From: a virus
Length of the DNA: 45,011 nt
Direction: 5' to 3' (one strand)
IMG/VR virus record: IMGVR_UViG_3300023118_000013
Span: 1-45,011 of that record
The position numbers were made by a program, and so were the translations under genes. Shown piece after piece: positions 6,388-14,016 of the stretch; position 1 is the stretch's first letter, and each line of letters begins with the position of its first letter. The notes beneath the pieces were generated by a model that saw only the letters and a program-made list of their open reading frames with translations, made no database searches and was not told the origin of the DNA.

Positions 6388-8331
6388 ATGCTCAAGCGCG
6401 CTTATTCGGTCCTGACGGTCAAATCGGTCGACGAGGAGCAGCGGATTATCCGCGGCACGGCCACGACCCCTACCGTCGATCGTCAGGGCGACATCGTTAT
6501 GCCGCTGGGCATCAAGTACAAAAACCCCTTGCCGCTTCTGTGGCAGCACCAGGCCGACAAGCCTGTGGGCACGGTCAAGTTCGATCCGCCGACCGATAAA
6601 GGCGTGGACTTCGAGGCGCGCATCGCGCAGACCGACGAGCCCGGCACGCTCAAGGATCGGCTCGACGAAGCGTGGCAGAGCGTGAAGCTCGGCCTTGTTC
6701 GCACCACCTCTATCGGGTTTCGCCCCATTCCGGGTGAAGGCAACACAGAATTTATGAAGGGCGGCGGGACCCGCTTCCACAAGACGGAAGTAATGGAGCT
6801 CAGCCTCGTCACGATTCCGGCCCAGCCGGATGCCACGATCCAGCAGATTAAGTCTTTCGACCGCCAGCTCCTCGCCGCGACCGGCAAACAGGACGCTCCG
6901 GTGGTCCGTCTCACCCCTCCCGGCGACTCGGGCACGCGTTCCAAGTCACTCCCTACGCCCCAGGAGGGCAACAAAATGAATTTCGCCCAGAGCATCCAGC
7001 AGTTCGAAGCCGACCGGACCACCAAGTCCGCCCGCATGGTCGCCATCATGGAAGAGGCCGATAAGGACGGTGCGACCCTCAACGCCGAGCAGGCTGAAGA
7101 GTTCACCACCCTTGACGCCGAAGTGAAGTCGATCGACGCCCATCTCGCCCGTCTCGGCTCCATGGCCGAGCTCGCTGCCAAGGCCAAGCCGGTCGACCCG
7201 ACCGCCAACGCCAAGGCCGCCGCCGAGTCGCGCAACTTCGCCACCGTGAAGTCGGCGCCGCAGCTGCCCAAGGGCACGCTGTTCACTCGCTCCGTGATCG
7301 CCAAGGCAGTCGCCAAGGGCTCGTACTCGGACGCCGTGGAAGTCGTCAAGCAGCGTTGGCCGGAGCAGGCCGACGAGATCAATATGATCCTGCGCGCCCC
7401 GGTCGCGGCCGGTACGACCACGGATGCCACCTGGGCCGCGCCGCTCGCGCACGCGCAGGTATTGCAGAACGAGTTTATCGAACTGCTCCGTCCGGAAACG
7501 ATCCTTGGCAAGCTCAACCTGCGTCGCGTCCCGTTCAACGTCCTGATCCCGGGCCAGACCCAGGGCTCGACGGTCGCGTGGGTCGGCCAGACGGGCCCGA
7601 AGCCGGTCAGCGCGCTTGCGTTTGCCGATATCACGTTGGGCGTCAACAAGATCGCAGGCATCGTGGTCATCTCGGACGAACTGGCTCGCCTTTCGACCCC
7701 GTCCGCCGAAGCGCTGATCCAGGCCGATATGATCGCGCAGATCTCGCAGTTCATGGACGTGTCGTTCATCGATCCGGCTTCGACCGCGCAGACCGGCGTT
7801 CGCCCTGCCGCCGTCACAGTGGGTGCGACTGCCCACGTGGCATCGGGTACGGATGCTGACGCCCTTCGCGCCGACGTGCGCGCCCTGTATGCGGACTGGA
7901 TCGCTACGAACCAGAACAATACGGGCGCCGCCTGGGTCACCACGCCGGGCCTGGCGATGGCTATCGGCATGATGCAGAACCCGCTCGGCCAGCCGGAGTT
8001 CCCAGGCGTCGGCGCCACCGGCGGTACGTTCATGGGCCTGCCCATGGTCGTCTCCGAGAGCGTCCCGAGCGACACCAACGGCACGTTGCTGGTCCTCATC
8101 AAGCAGAGTGAAATCCTGCTCGCTGACGACGGCGGCGTGACGATCGATGTCTCTCGCGAGGCTTCCCTGCAGATGAACAGCGCGCCGGACAACCCGGCCA
8201 CGGCTGCCACCGTGTTCACCTCGCTGTGGCAGCAGAACCTGGTCGGCATTCGCGCGGAACGCTATATCACGTGGGCGAAGCGTCGTCCGCAGGCCGTTGC
8301 GTACATCAGCGGCGCCAACTACGGCGCGTAA
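6388..8331 (+). CDS. Prohead protease fused to major capsid protein
   Basis: The 647-residue product joins two HK97 functions. Residues 1-160 are a U35/S78 prohead protease: WQHQADKPVG with His54, TTSIGFRP with Ser108, and VMELSLVTIPAQPDA near 136-149. Residues about 197-310 are an Ala/Lys-rich delta/scaffold domain. The rest is an HK97-fold capsid subunit ending in WQQNLVGIRAERYITWAKR. No stop separates the parts. The junction contains a strong ribosome site and an ATG (6976), so the capsid can also be made alone. A GGGGCAG site precedes ATG 6388. A terminator follows the gene. Confidence 0.92.
   Translation: MLKRAYSVLTVKSVDEEQRIIRGTATTPTVDRQGDIVMPLGIKYKNPLPLLWQHQADKPVGTVKFDPPTDKGVDFEARIAQTDEPGTLKDRLDEAWQSVKLGLVRTTSIGFRPIPGEGNTEFMKGGGTRFHKTEVMELSLVTIPAQPDATIQQIKSFDRQLLAATGKQDAPVVRLTPPGDSGTRSKSLPTPQEGNKMNFAQSIQQFEADRTTKSARMVAIMEEADKDGATLNAEQAEEFTTLDAEVKSIDAHLARLGSMAELAAKAKPVDPTANAKAAAESRNFATVKSAPQLPKGTLFTRSVIAKAVAKGSYSDAVEVVKQRWPEQADEINMILRAPVAAGTTTDATWAAPLAHAQVLQNEFIELLRPETILGKLNLRRVPFNVLIPGQTQGSTVAWVGQTGPKPVSALAFADITLGVNKIAGIVVISDELARLSTPSAEALIQADMIAQISQFMDVSFIDPASTAQTGVRPAAVTVGATAHVASGTDADALRADVRALYADWIATNQNNTGAAWVTTPGLAMAIGMMQNPLGQPEFPGVGATGGTFMGLPMVVSESVPSDTNGTLLVLIKQSEILLADDGGVTIDVSREASLQMNSAPDNPATAATVFTSLWQQNLVGIRAERYITWAKRRPQAVAYISGANYGA
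6976..8331 (+). CDS. Internal in-frame start giving the capsid protein alone
   Basis: Inside the fused gene, AGGAGGG (6963-6968 area) stands eight bases before an in-frame ATG at 6976, followed by MNFAQSIQQFEADR. This is one of the best ribosome sites in the window and it lies exactly where a separate capsid gene would begin. The nested product has 451 residues: about 110 residues of delta domain and then the capsid. Separate initiation would give many capsid chains for few protease-capsid chains. The site is seen in the sequence; its use is inference. Confidence 0.7.
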   Translation: MNFAQSIQQFEADRTTKSARMVAIMEEADKDGATLNAEQAEEFTTLDAEVKSIDAHLARLGSMAELAAKAKPVDPTANAKAAAESRNFATVKSAPQLPKGTLFTRSVIAKAVAKGSYSDAVEVVKQRWPEQADEINMILRAPVAAGTTTDATWAAPLAHAQVLQNEFIELLRPETILGKLNLRRVPFNVLIPGQTQGSTVAWVGQTGPKPVSALAFADITLGVNKIAGIVVISDELARLSTPSAEALIQADMIAQISQFMDVSFIDPASTAQTGVRPAAVTVGATAHVASGTDADALRADVRALYADWIATNQNNTGAAWVTTPGLAMAIGMMQNPLGQPEFPGVGATGGTFMGLPMVVSESVPSDTNGTLLVLIKQSEILLADDGGVTIDVSREASLQMNSAPDNPATAATVFTSLWQQNLVGIRAERYITWAKRRPQAVAYISGANYGA

Positions 8332-8343
8332 GCGGTAAGATAG

Positions 8344-8372
8344 GTCCGGGCCTTTCGGGGCCCGGGCTTTTT
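8344..8372 (+). terminator. Rho-independent terminator after the capsid gene
   Basis: GTCCGGGCC pairs with GGCCCGGGC around the loop TTTCGG and is followed by TTTTT. It sits 13 bp after the capsid stop and 14 bp before the next ATG. In the middle of the structural operon it probably acts as a partial stop that keeps capsid transcripts more abundant than those for portal and connectors. Confidence 0.85.
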
Positions 8373-8385
8373 ATAGGAGCGCCAC

Positions 8386-8646
8386 ATGAAGCTGATCGCG
8401 AATAAACCGATCCGATACAAAGGCCAGCGCCATGAGGCTGGTGTCGAGTTCGAAGCCGACGAAAAATGGGGCGACCTTCTCCAGCGCACGGGCCAGGCGC
8501 GCATCTCCGGCGCCGAGCAGCCCCGCCGGCGCGGTCGGCCCAAGGGCTCGACCAATAAGCCGGTCGTCACCCATGACGCCAACGTGGTCACCACCGACCT
8601 CGTGACCAAGACCGACGACACGGACAGCGACCAGGACGAACAGTAA
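8386..8646 (+). CDS. Hypothetical protein with AT-hook-like motif
   Basis: The 86-residue product begins MKLIANKPIRYKGQRHEAGV, a beta-rich start common in small phage head-region proteins of unknown role. It then has RRRGRPKGSTNK (residues 46-57), an AT-hook-like basic motif with the GRP core. The tail is very acidic (Asp/Thr-rich, ending DSDQDEQ). GGAG precedes ATG 8386. It lies between capsid and portal, where decoration or connector-related proteins are frequent. DNA binding is possible but unproven. Confidence 0.7.
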   Translation: MKLIANKPIRYKGQRHEAGVEFEADEKWGDLLQRTGQARISGAEQPRRRGRPKGSTNKPVVTHDANVVTTDLVTKTDDTDSDQDEQ

Positions 8647-8647
8647 A

Positions 8648-10015
8648 ATGCGATTTCTCGGCCTCGATATCAGCCGGACCAAAGCGGGTACGCTCTCTCC
8701 GGTCGACAATCGGGGTAACGGCGGCTGGTTTCCGTGGATCGTGCGCGAGCCGTACACGGGTGCCTGGCAGCGTAACGACGAAATCTGCGTCGATACGGCG
8801 GTGGAAAACCCGACCGTCTTCTCCTGTATCACGCTGATCGCGTCGGATATTGGCAAGCTGCGGTTCAAGCTGGTTGAGGATGACGATAGCGACGGTATCT
8901 GGGAAGAGACGACGAACCCCGCGTACAGCCCGGTGCTGCGCGAGCCCAACCCGTACCAAAACCACATCCAGTTCAAAGAGCAGTGGATCACCTCCAAGCT
9001 CACGCGCGGTAACACCTACGTGCTCAAGTCGCGCGACCAGCGCGGCGTAGTGAACGCCCTTTACATTCTCGATCCGACGCGCGTAACCCCGCTGGTGTCG
9101 CCCGACGGCTCGATTTTCTATCAGCTCGGCCTGGACAACCTCGCCGGCCTGCAGGTCGACAACGTGGCCGTCCCTGCGTCAGAGATCATCCACGACCGGA
9201 TGAACTGCCTGTTCCATCCGTTGGTAGGCATCAGCCCCCTCTTTGCCGCCGGCCTTGCCGCGCTCATGGGCATGCGGATCCAGCGCAACTCCGCCACGTT
9301 TTTTGCCAACGGCGCCAAGCCCAGCGGAATTCTGACCGCGCCCGGCACGATCCCGGAGGCGAAGGCCAAGGAACTGGCGGACTATTGGAACGCCAATTTC
9401 ACCGGAAACAACGCCGGTAAGATCGCCGTGATGGGTAACGACCTGAAGTACCAGGCCATCACCCAGAACTCCGCCGAGTCGCAGCTTATCGCCCAGCTCC
9501 AGTGGACGGCTGAGACCATCTGCGGCGTCTTCCACGTGCCGGCGTACAAGGTGGGCGTAGGCACGCCGCCCAGCTATAACAATATCGAAGCGCTCGACCA
9601 GGGCTACTACAGCCAGTGCCTGCAGACGCTGATCGAGGCGCTCGAGCTGACGCTGGACAATGGCCTCGCGCTGCCGGCGTATATTGGTGTCGAGCTTGAC
9701 CTCGACGGCCTGCTCCGTATGGACACGACCACGCTTTACAAGACGGTCGGCGACGCCATCGGCCAGACGCTCATCACGCCTAACGAGGGCCGCCGCAAGT
9801 TGGGCCTCAAGCCGCTGCCCGGCGGGGACGCGCTGTTTATCCAGCAGCAGAACTACTCCGTCGAGGCGATCGCTAAGCGGGACGCGCTGGCCGATCCGTT
9901 CGTGCAGACCACGCCGACCAATATCCCGGACCCGCCCGTCGAGCCCACCGACGACACCGCGGCAAAATGGTACGATGATTTCACGAAAGCCCTGCGACTG
10001 GAGTTGACCGCGTGA
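8648..10015 (+). CDS. Portal protein, HK97 family
   Basis: Forms the dodecameric ring at one vertex through which DNA passes. The 455-residue product has family hallmarks: NPTVFSCITLIASDIGKL near 57-74, LREPNPYQN, ITSKLTRGNTYVLK, and the C-terminal LTPNEGRRKLGLKPLPGGD block (ITPNEGRRKLGLKPLPGGD here). The tail is acidic and disordered. The length is typical. Its stop overlaps the next GTG. Placement after the capsid rather than before it follows from protease and capsid being one gene near the terminase. Confidence 0.92.
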   Translation: MRFLGLDISRTKAGTLSPVDNRGNGGWFPWIVREPYTGAWQRNDEICVDTAVENPTVFSCITLIASDIGKLRFKLVEDDDSDGIWEETTNPAYSPVLREPNPYQNHIQFKEQWITSKLTRGNTYVLKSRDQRGVVNALYILDPTRVTPLVSPDGSIFYQLGLDNLAGLQVDNVAVPASEIIHDRMNCLFHPLVGISPLFAAGLAALMGMRIQRNSATFFANGAKPSGILTAPGTIPEAKAKELADYWNANFTGNNAGKIAVMGNDLKYQAITQNSAESQLIAQLQWTAETICGVFHVPAYKVGVGTPPSYNNIEALDQGYYSQCLQTLIEALELTLDNGLALPAYIGVELDLDGLLRMDTTTLYKTVGDAIGQTLITPNEGRRKLGLKPLPGGDALFIQQQNYSVEAIAKRDALADPFVQTTPTNIPDPPVEPTDDTAAKWYDDFTKALRLELTA

Positions 10016-10854
10016 ACGATCCGACCCAGTTTGCCCAGCAAGTGGCCGAGCTTATTCGCGAGCAGGTCGCGCGCGCCACGGCGCCCCTGATCGAACGCCT
10101 TGCCACGCTGGAGGCTCGACCCGAACCGAAGGACGGTACCAGCGTCACGGTCGAGGACGTGATGCCTACGCTGCTGGCCTCCATCCCTGCGCCCATCGCC
10201 GGCGAGCCGGGCACCAGCGTCACGGTTGAGGACGTGATGCCTACGCTGCTGGCCGCCATCCCTGCGCCCATCGCCGGCGAGCCGGGCACCAGCGTCCAGT
10301 TAGACCAGGTACTCGCAGTTATCACCCCCCGCGTGGACGAGGCGATCGCCGCGCTACCGGTGCCGAAAGACGGCGTCAGTGTTTCCCTGGACGACGTAAA
10401 GGGCCTGATCGAGTCGAACATGGCCGGTTGGGCTCTTGATTTTGAACGCCGGGCTCACGACACGCTTGGCCGCGCGCTCGATCGTATGCCTGCGCCCAAG
10501 GACGGTCGCGACGCCACGAGCCTGGAGGATATCGATCTAGTGCTGGCCGAGGACGGCCGTACGCTGGTCGTGCGCTTCCTCGCCGGCGACGTGGTGCGCG
10601 AGAAGTCGATTCGTCTGGCCACGATTCTGGACCGCGGCGTATTTAAGCGCGGCGACACCTACGAGCCGGGCGACGCTGTGAGCTGGGGCGGCGCCCTGTG
10701 GATTGCGCAGACCAAGACCGGCGACAGCCCGGACGAGTCCCGCGACGGTACGCCATGGCGCCTGGCGGTCAAGAAAGGTCGCGACGGTAAGGATCTGCGG
10801 CCCGACGACATCAAGAGCGCCGAGGTGTACCGCCTGCGAGGCAACCGCACATGA
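10012..10854 (+). CDS. Repeat-containing head protein with carbohydrate-binding-like module
   Basis: The 280-residue product has a helical N-terminus, then a repeated section built on P-K-D-G/G-E-P-G-T-S-V turns (a 25-residue unit twice and partial units after it). A C-terminal module VFKRGDTYEPGDAVSWGGAL ... WIAQTKTGDSP ... WRLAVKKGRDG resembles the small chitin/cellulose-binding CBM5/12 fold with exposed Trp. Such proteins occur beside phage portal genes. A role in head decoration or surface adhesion is inference. GTG start overlaps the portal stop. Confidence 0.65.
   Translation: MNDPTQFAQQVAELIREQVARATAPLIERLATLEARPEPKDGTSVTVEDVMPTLLASIPAPIAGEPGTSVTVEDVMPTLLAAIPAPIAGEPGTSVQLDQVLAVITPRVDEAIAALPVPKDGVSVSLDDVKGLIESNMAGWALDFERRAHDTLGRALDRMPAPKDGRDATSLEDIDLVLAEDGRTLVVRFLAGDVVREKSIRLATILDRGVFKRGDTYEPGDAVSWGGALWIAQTKTGDSPDESRDGTPWRLAVKKGRDGKDLRPDDIKSAEVYRLRGNRT
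10138..10287 (+). repeat. Two tandem copies of a 75-bp coding repeat
   Basis: 10138-10212 and 10213-10287 are nearly identical, both encoding TSVTVEDVMPTLLA(S/A)IPAP followed by IAGEPG. Only a few bases differ, which points to recent duplication. A degenerate third unit (TSVQLDQVLAVITPRVDEAI) follows. Copy number could vary between isolates. Confidence 0.9.
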
Positions 10855-11192
10855 TGCTGGTCACGCTCCAGCAGGCGTCCGACCACGTCCGGGCGGACAA
10901 CACCGACCCGATGCTGCCCCTGTATATCGCCGCCGCGTCGGCCGCGGTCATCAATTACCTGGACGGTGGCGCGGATAGCTTCCTGGACACGGCTGGCTTC
11001 GTGCCGCTGGACACCGCCGGCGACCCGATCGGCGTTCCATACGAGGTGATGGCCGCCACGCTCTTGCTGCTCGGCGACTTCTATTCGAACCGCGGCGAAG
11101 ACCAGACGACCAACTGGGCCGGACAGTTCGCCTACTTGCCGCCGGCGGTTACCTCCCTGCTCTATCCGCTCAGAATGCCTACTCTCCGATGA
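10851..11192 (+). CDS. Head-tail connector, gp6-like
   Basis: The 113-residue, mostly helical product starts MMLVTLQQASDHVRADNTDP and continues YIAAASAAVINYLDG, the pattern of HK97 gp6-like adaptors (Phage_connect_1), which bind under the portal. The middle VPYEVMAATLLLLGDFYSNR and the end LLYPLRMPTL also fit. It overlaps its neighbours by four bases, within the portal-to-tail order expected for siphophages. Confidence 0.85.
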   Translation: MMLVTLQQASDHVRADNTDPMLPLYIAAASAAVINYLDGGADSFLDTAGFVPLDTAGDPIGVPYEVMAATLLLLGDFYSNRGEDQTTNWAGQFAYLPPAVTSLLYPLRMPTLR

Positions 11193-11530
11193 CCCTCGCC
11201 GCCGGTCGCCTGCGCCACCGTGTCCGGATCGAGCAGCCGGTGGATACGCGCGATCCCGACACCGGCGGCGTTATCACCACATGGCAACTCGTGGCCGAGG
11301 TGTGGGCCGCGATCGAGCCGTTGAGCACGCGCGAATTTATCCAGGCCGCAGCGGTCCAGTCGTCCATCACCGGCCGGATCGTCATCCGTTACCGCGACGG
11401 GTTGGCGTCCAATCTGCGCGTCGTCCATAACGGTCAGGTGATGAACCCCGCCGGCTGGTTGCCTGACAAGGACAGCGGCTTGGAGTACGTGACCGCCCCG
11501 TACACGCTCGGAGACAACCTCCGTGACTGA
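11189..11530 (+). CDS. Head closure protein
   Basis: The 113-residue product begins MTLAAGRLRHRVRIEQPVDT and has TGGVITTWQLVAEVWAAIEP and a GRIVIRYRDG strand, matching the SPP1 gp16/HK97 gp7-like head closure family (a small beta barrel). It closes the connector after packaging. ATGA overlap upstream. Its end overlaps the following GTG by eight bases. Confidence 0.85.
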   Translation: MTLAAGRLRHRVRIEQPVDTRDPDTGGVITTWQLVAEVWAAIEPLSTREFIQAAAVQSSITGRIVIRYRDGLASNLRVVHNGQVMNPAGWLPDKDSGLEYVTAPYTLGDNLRD

Positions 11531-12020
11531 CTGGCTCGTCATGGCCACCGGGCCAAGCATGTCGCCCGAGCTCGCCGCGCGAGCGGTAGGTCACAACGTG
11601 GTCGCCGTGAGCGACGCGTACCGCCTTTTGCCGGAAGCCAAGGCCCTGGCCGCCAGCGACGCGGCGTGGTGGCGCGCGTATCCCGAGGCGGGCGAGTTCG
11701 CCGGGCGCCGCTTCACCGTCGGGCGTGACGTGCCGGCAGCCGAGCGCCTCGCGCTGCCCACTTCGACCAATTCTGGCCTGCTTGGCTGCCATGTGGCCCA
11801 GTTGCTCGGTGCGACCCGCATTTTCCTGTTCGGCGTGGATCTGGCAGGGACGCACTATTTCGGCCCGCACCCGGCGCCCTTGCAGAACACATTGCCCGCG
11901 CGTTTCGATATGATGCGCAAAGCCTTCGCGCGCTGGACCGGCGTCCCTATTTTCAATTGCTCGCCGATCAGCACCCTTGCGTGCTTCCCGTTCGCCGACC
12001 CCGAGGACGTTCTATGCTGA
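11523..12020 (+). CDS. DUF115-like Rossmann-fold protein, possible sugar-related enzyme
   Basis: The 165-residue product begins with LVMATGPSMSPELAARA and has VVAVSDAYRLLP, ASDAAWWRAYPE, then TSTNSGLLGCHVAQLLGATR and IFLFGVDLAG. These are the GPS..., N/S-D-x-x, NSG and GxDL signatures of small phage relatives of DUF115/MAF-type glycosyltransferase-like proteins. It is not a virion component by sequence. It sits with a SAM methyltransferase and a capsule-transferase-like gene in the middle of the head-tail genes. Substrate unknown. Confidence 0.6.
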   Translation: MTDWLVMATGPSMSPELAARAVGHNVVAVSDAYRLLPEAKALAASDAAWWRAYPEAGEFAGRRFTVGRDVPAAERLALPTSTNSGLLGCHVAQLLGATRIFLFGVDLAGTHYFGPHPAPLQNTLPARFDMMRKAFARWTGVPIFNCSPISTLACFPFADPEDVLC

Positions 12021-12589
12021 CCACCTTCTCCGGCCGCCGCGCATCGCAGGACGAGGGAGAGCTGACGGCGTTCTGCGACTACCTGCGCGCGGCCGGCGTC
12101 CGCAAGTACTGCGAGCTCGGAAGTAGAGAAGGCGATACGTTTTTTCATGTGCTGTCCGCGCTCGGCGCACAGTCCAGCGGTGTCGCGGTGGACCTCCCCG
12201 GAGGATTGTGGGGCAAGTCGACCACCGGTGCCCAGTTGTCCAACGCGATCGACGCGCTCAATGCGCGAGGCCATAGCGCCCGCATGATCCTGGGCGATAC
12301 GCGATCCGACGGCACGCAGCGCATGGTGCGCAGCTACGGCCCGTACGACGCCATCCTGATCGATGGCGACCACACTTACGGGGGCGTGAAGGCCGACTGG
12401 GAAGCGTACCGCGACTTGGCGCCGATCATCGCCTTCCACGATATTGTTGGTGAAGGCCAGTTCGAGCGCGTCACGCGCCGCGGCGTCGAGGTGCCCCGCT
12501 TGTGGGCCGAGATCAAGGCTAGCGGCGCCAACGTGGTCGAGTTCGTCTCGCCCGGGTCGGCTATGGGCATCGGAGTGGTAATCGTATGA
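12014..12589 (+). CDS. Class I SAM-dependent methyltransferase
   Basis: The 191-residue product has motif I as YCELGSREGDTFF (residues 31-43), an acidic strand-2 end (VAVDLPGG) and strand 4 as YDAILIDGDHTYGGVKAD, the IDGDH..Y form of Methyltransf_24-like enzymes. These often act on sugars or small molecules attached to glycans rather than on DNA. It lacks the DPPY/NPPY motif of DNA methylases. Overlap of seven bases with the DUF115-like gene suggests a shared pathway. Confidence 0.75.
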   Translation: MLTTFSGRRASQDEGELTAFCDYLRAAGVRKYCELGSREGDTFFHVLSALGAQSSGVAVDLPGGLWGKSTTGAQLSNAIDALNARGHSARMILGDTRSDGTQRMVRSYGPYDAILIDGDHTYGGVKADWEAYRDLAPIIAFHDIVGEGQFERVTRRGVEVPRLWAEIKASGANVVEFVSPGSAMGIGVVIV

Positions 12590-12765
12590 GCGTTGCGGAT
12601 CTCAAATTCTGCGCTTGCATGGGTCCGCAAGGCTTGGACGCCTTTTGCCCTTGCGTTATGCGGCAGAATGGGTTGGCTCCGAGCACCCCAAGTTGGACCG
12701 ACCTCGATCAGGCACGGCTCAATGCGTTCGTCGAGAAGATGAAAGAGCGGAGGGCGCAAGATTGA
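12586..12765 (+). CDS. Cys-rich small protein, 59 aa
   Basis: The frame from ATG 12586 overlaps the preceding TGA and ends inside the TTG start of the next gene. The product has four Cys in its first 25 residues (FCACMGPQGLDAFCPCVMRQ), suggesting one zinc or metal site, then a charged helix (LNAFVEKMKERRAQD). No family is recognised. It is translationally coupled within the three-enzyme cassette. Confidence 0.6.
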   Translation: MSVADLKFCACMGPQGLDAFCPCVMRQNGLAPSTPSWTDLDQARLNAFVEKMKERRAQD

Positions 12766-13517
12766 TTACCCTGATCGCCAGCCCGCGCGCCCCGCACCAG
12801 ATGACCCACGCGACGGCCATGGCGGCCGGCCTGCTCCGTCACGGTTTGCGCAGCACGCTGACGCACCGCGCGGCCAACACCGGCCCCGACGATACGGTCA
12901 TCTGCTGGGGCTGGCGTGAGGGCGTGCAGCATCGCGACCGTGGCGCCCAGGTGCTCGTCATGGAACGCGGCTATCTGGGCGACCGGTTCAACTGGACCAG
13001 CCTGGCGTGGAACGGTCTGAACAATCGCGGCGAGATGCCCATTGTGGACGACCACGGCGAGCGCTTCCGCCAGCATTTTGACCACCTCTACCGCGAGTGG
13101 AATCCTGCCGGCCAATACACGCTCATCTGCGGCCAGGTGCCGGGCGATATGAGCCTGCAGGGTCGTGACCTCCATGCGTGGTACGAGCGGCAGGCTGCGC
13201 TCCACCCGGACGCGCTGTTCCGTCGCCATCCGCTGGCGCACCGCCGCGAGCAACCTCGGCCCGTTCGTGGCGCCATCGACCTGGTGGGCAACCTGGACAG
13301 CGCGCTCGCCGGCGCACGGCTGGTTGTGACATGGAATTCCAATGCTGGCGTCGACGCGCTGCTCGCCGGCAAGCCCACCCATGTGGAAGACGCGGGTGGA
13401 ATGGCGTACGGTATCGACGAAACGAACCGCGAGCCCTGGCTGCACCGCTTGGCCTGGCGCCAGTTCACGCTCGAGGAAATCACGTCAGGTCTGGCGTGGG
13501 AGGTGGCCAATGGCTGA
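12762..13517 (+). CDS. Capsular-polysaccharide-transferase-like protein
   Basis: TTG at 12762 overlaps the preceding TGA (TTGA). The 251-residue product begins MITLIASPRAPHQMTHATAM, and its last third has VVTWNSNAGVDALLAGKPTH, which matches the donor-binding TYSS.VG.EALL.GKPV motif of KpsC/KpsS-type GT-B capsule transferases. The N-terminal half resembles a shortened acceptor domain. With the DUF115-like and methyltransferase genes it could modify a glycan on the virion or the host surface. Function is inference. Confidence 0.55.
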   Translation: MITLIASPRAPHQMTHATAMAAGLLRHGLRSTLTHRAANTGPDDTVICWGWREGVQHRDRGAQVLVMERGYLGDRFNWTSLAWNGLNNRGEMPIVDDHGERFRQHFDHLYREWNPAGQYTLICGQVPGDMSLQGRDLHAWYERQAALHPDALFRRHPLAHRREQPRPVRGAIDLVGNLDSALAGARLVVTWNSNAGVDALLAGKPTHVEDAGGMAYGIDETNREPWLHRLAWRQFTLEEITSGLAWEVANG

Positions 13518-14016
13518 TTTCACCATCGAAGGCCTGGACGATGTGCTCTACGCGCTGGCCAACCTGCCCGACTCGATCACGAAGAACGCGGCCCCCTTTG
13601 CCATGCGCAAGGGCGCGGCGGTTATTGCGGCCGAGGCGAAGCGCCGCGCGCCGATCCTGCGCAACCCGACCGATGACCGCACCGTGGGGCTCATTCGCGA
13701 CCAGATTGCGGTCCGCAAGCGGAAGCGCAAGCCGGCGGGTATCGCCATCGCCTATTCCGTGGGTGTGCTGGGCGGCGCGGCGCTGACCGAGAAAAGTACG
13801 AAGAAAACGCGCAAGGCTGGCAGTGTTGGCAAGACCACCGACCTCAAGACCCGGCCCGCCTACTGGCGCTTCCTGGAGTTCGGCACGGAGAAGCAGAAGT
13901 CCCAGCCGTTCCTGCGCCCCTCGCTGGACGCCAAGGCCGGGGAGGCTATTGACGCCATCGCCGAGGGCTTCCGAGCCAGTCTGGCCCGCGCGGTCACCAA
14001 GGCGCTCAAAGCATGA
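13510..14016 (+). CDS. Tail completion protein, HK97 gp10-like
   Basis: The 168-residue product begins MADFTIEGLDDVLYALANLP and has MRKGAAVIAAEAKRRAP and AYWRFLEFGTEKQKSQPFLR then PSLDAK. The FLEFGTxxxxxxPFLRP block is diagnostic of HK97 gp10 (neck/tail completion) proteins. ATG 13510 lies eight bases inside the end of the previous gene. It resumes the connector order interrupted by the cassette at 11523-13517. Confidence 0.88.
   Translation: MADFTIEGLDDVLYALANLPDSITKNAAPFAMRKGAAVIAAEAKRRAPILRNPTDDRTVGLIRDQIAVRKRKRKPAGIAIAYSVGVLGGAALTEKSTKKTRKAGSVGKTTDLKTRPAYWRFLEFGTEKQKSQPFLRPSLDAKAGEAIDAIAEGFRASLARAVTKALKA

Noticed and set aside
6483-8249. Open frame of about 588 codons on the minus strand opposite the protease-capsid gene
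   Set aside because: It mirrors a certain structural gene, has no ribosome site and low-complexity Ser/Arg/Ala composition. Such antisense frames are expected in GC-rich coding DNA. The same applies to the minus-strand frames opposite the primase (38718-40778), the helicase (33009-34145) and the terminase.
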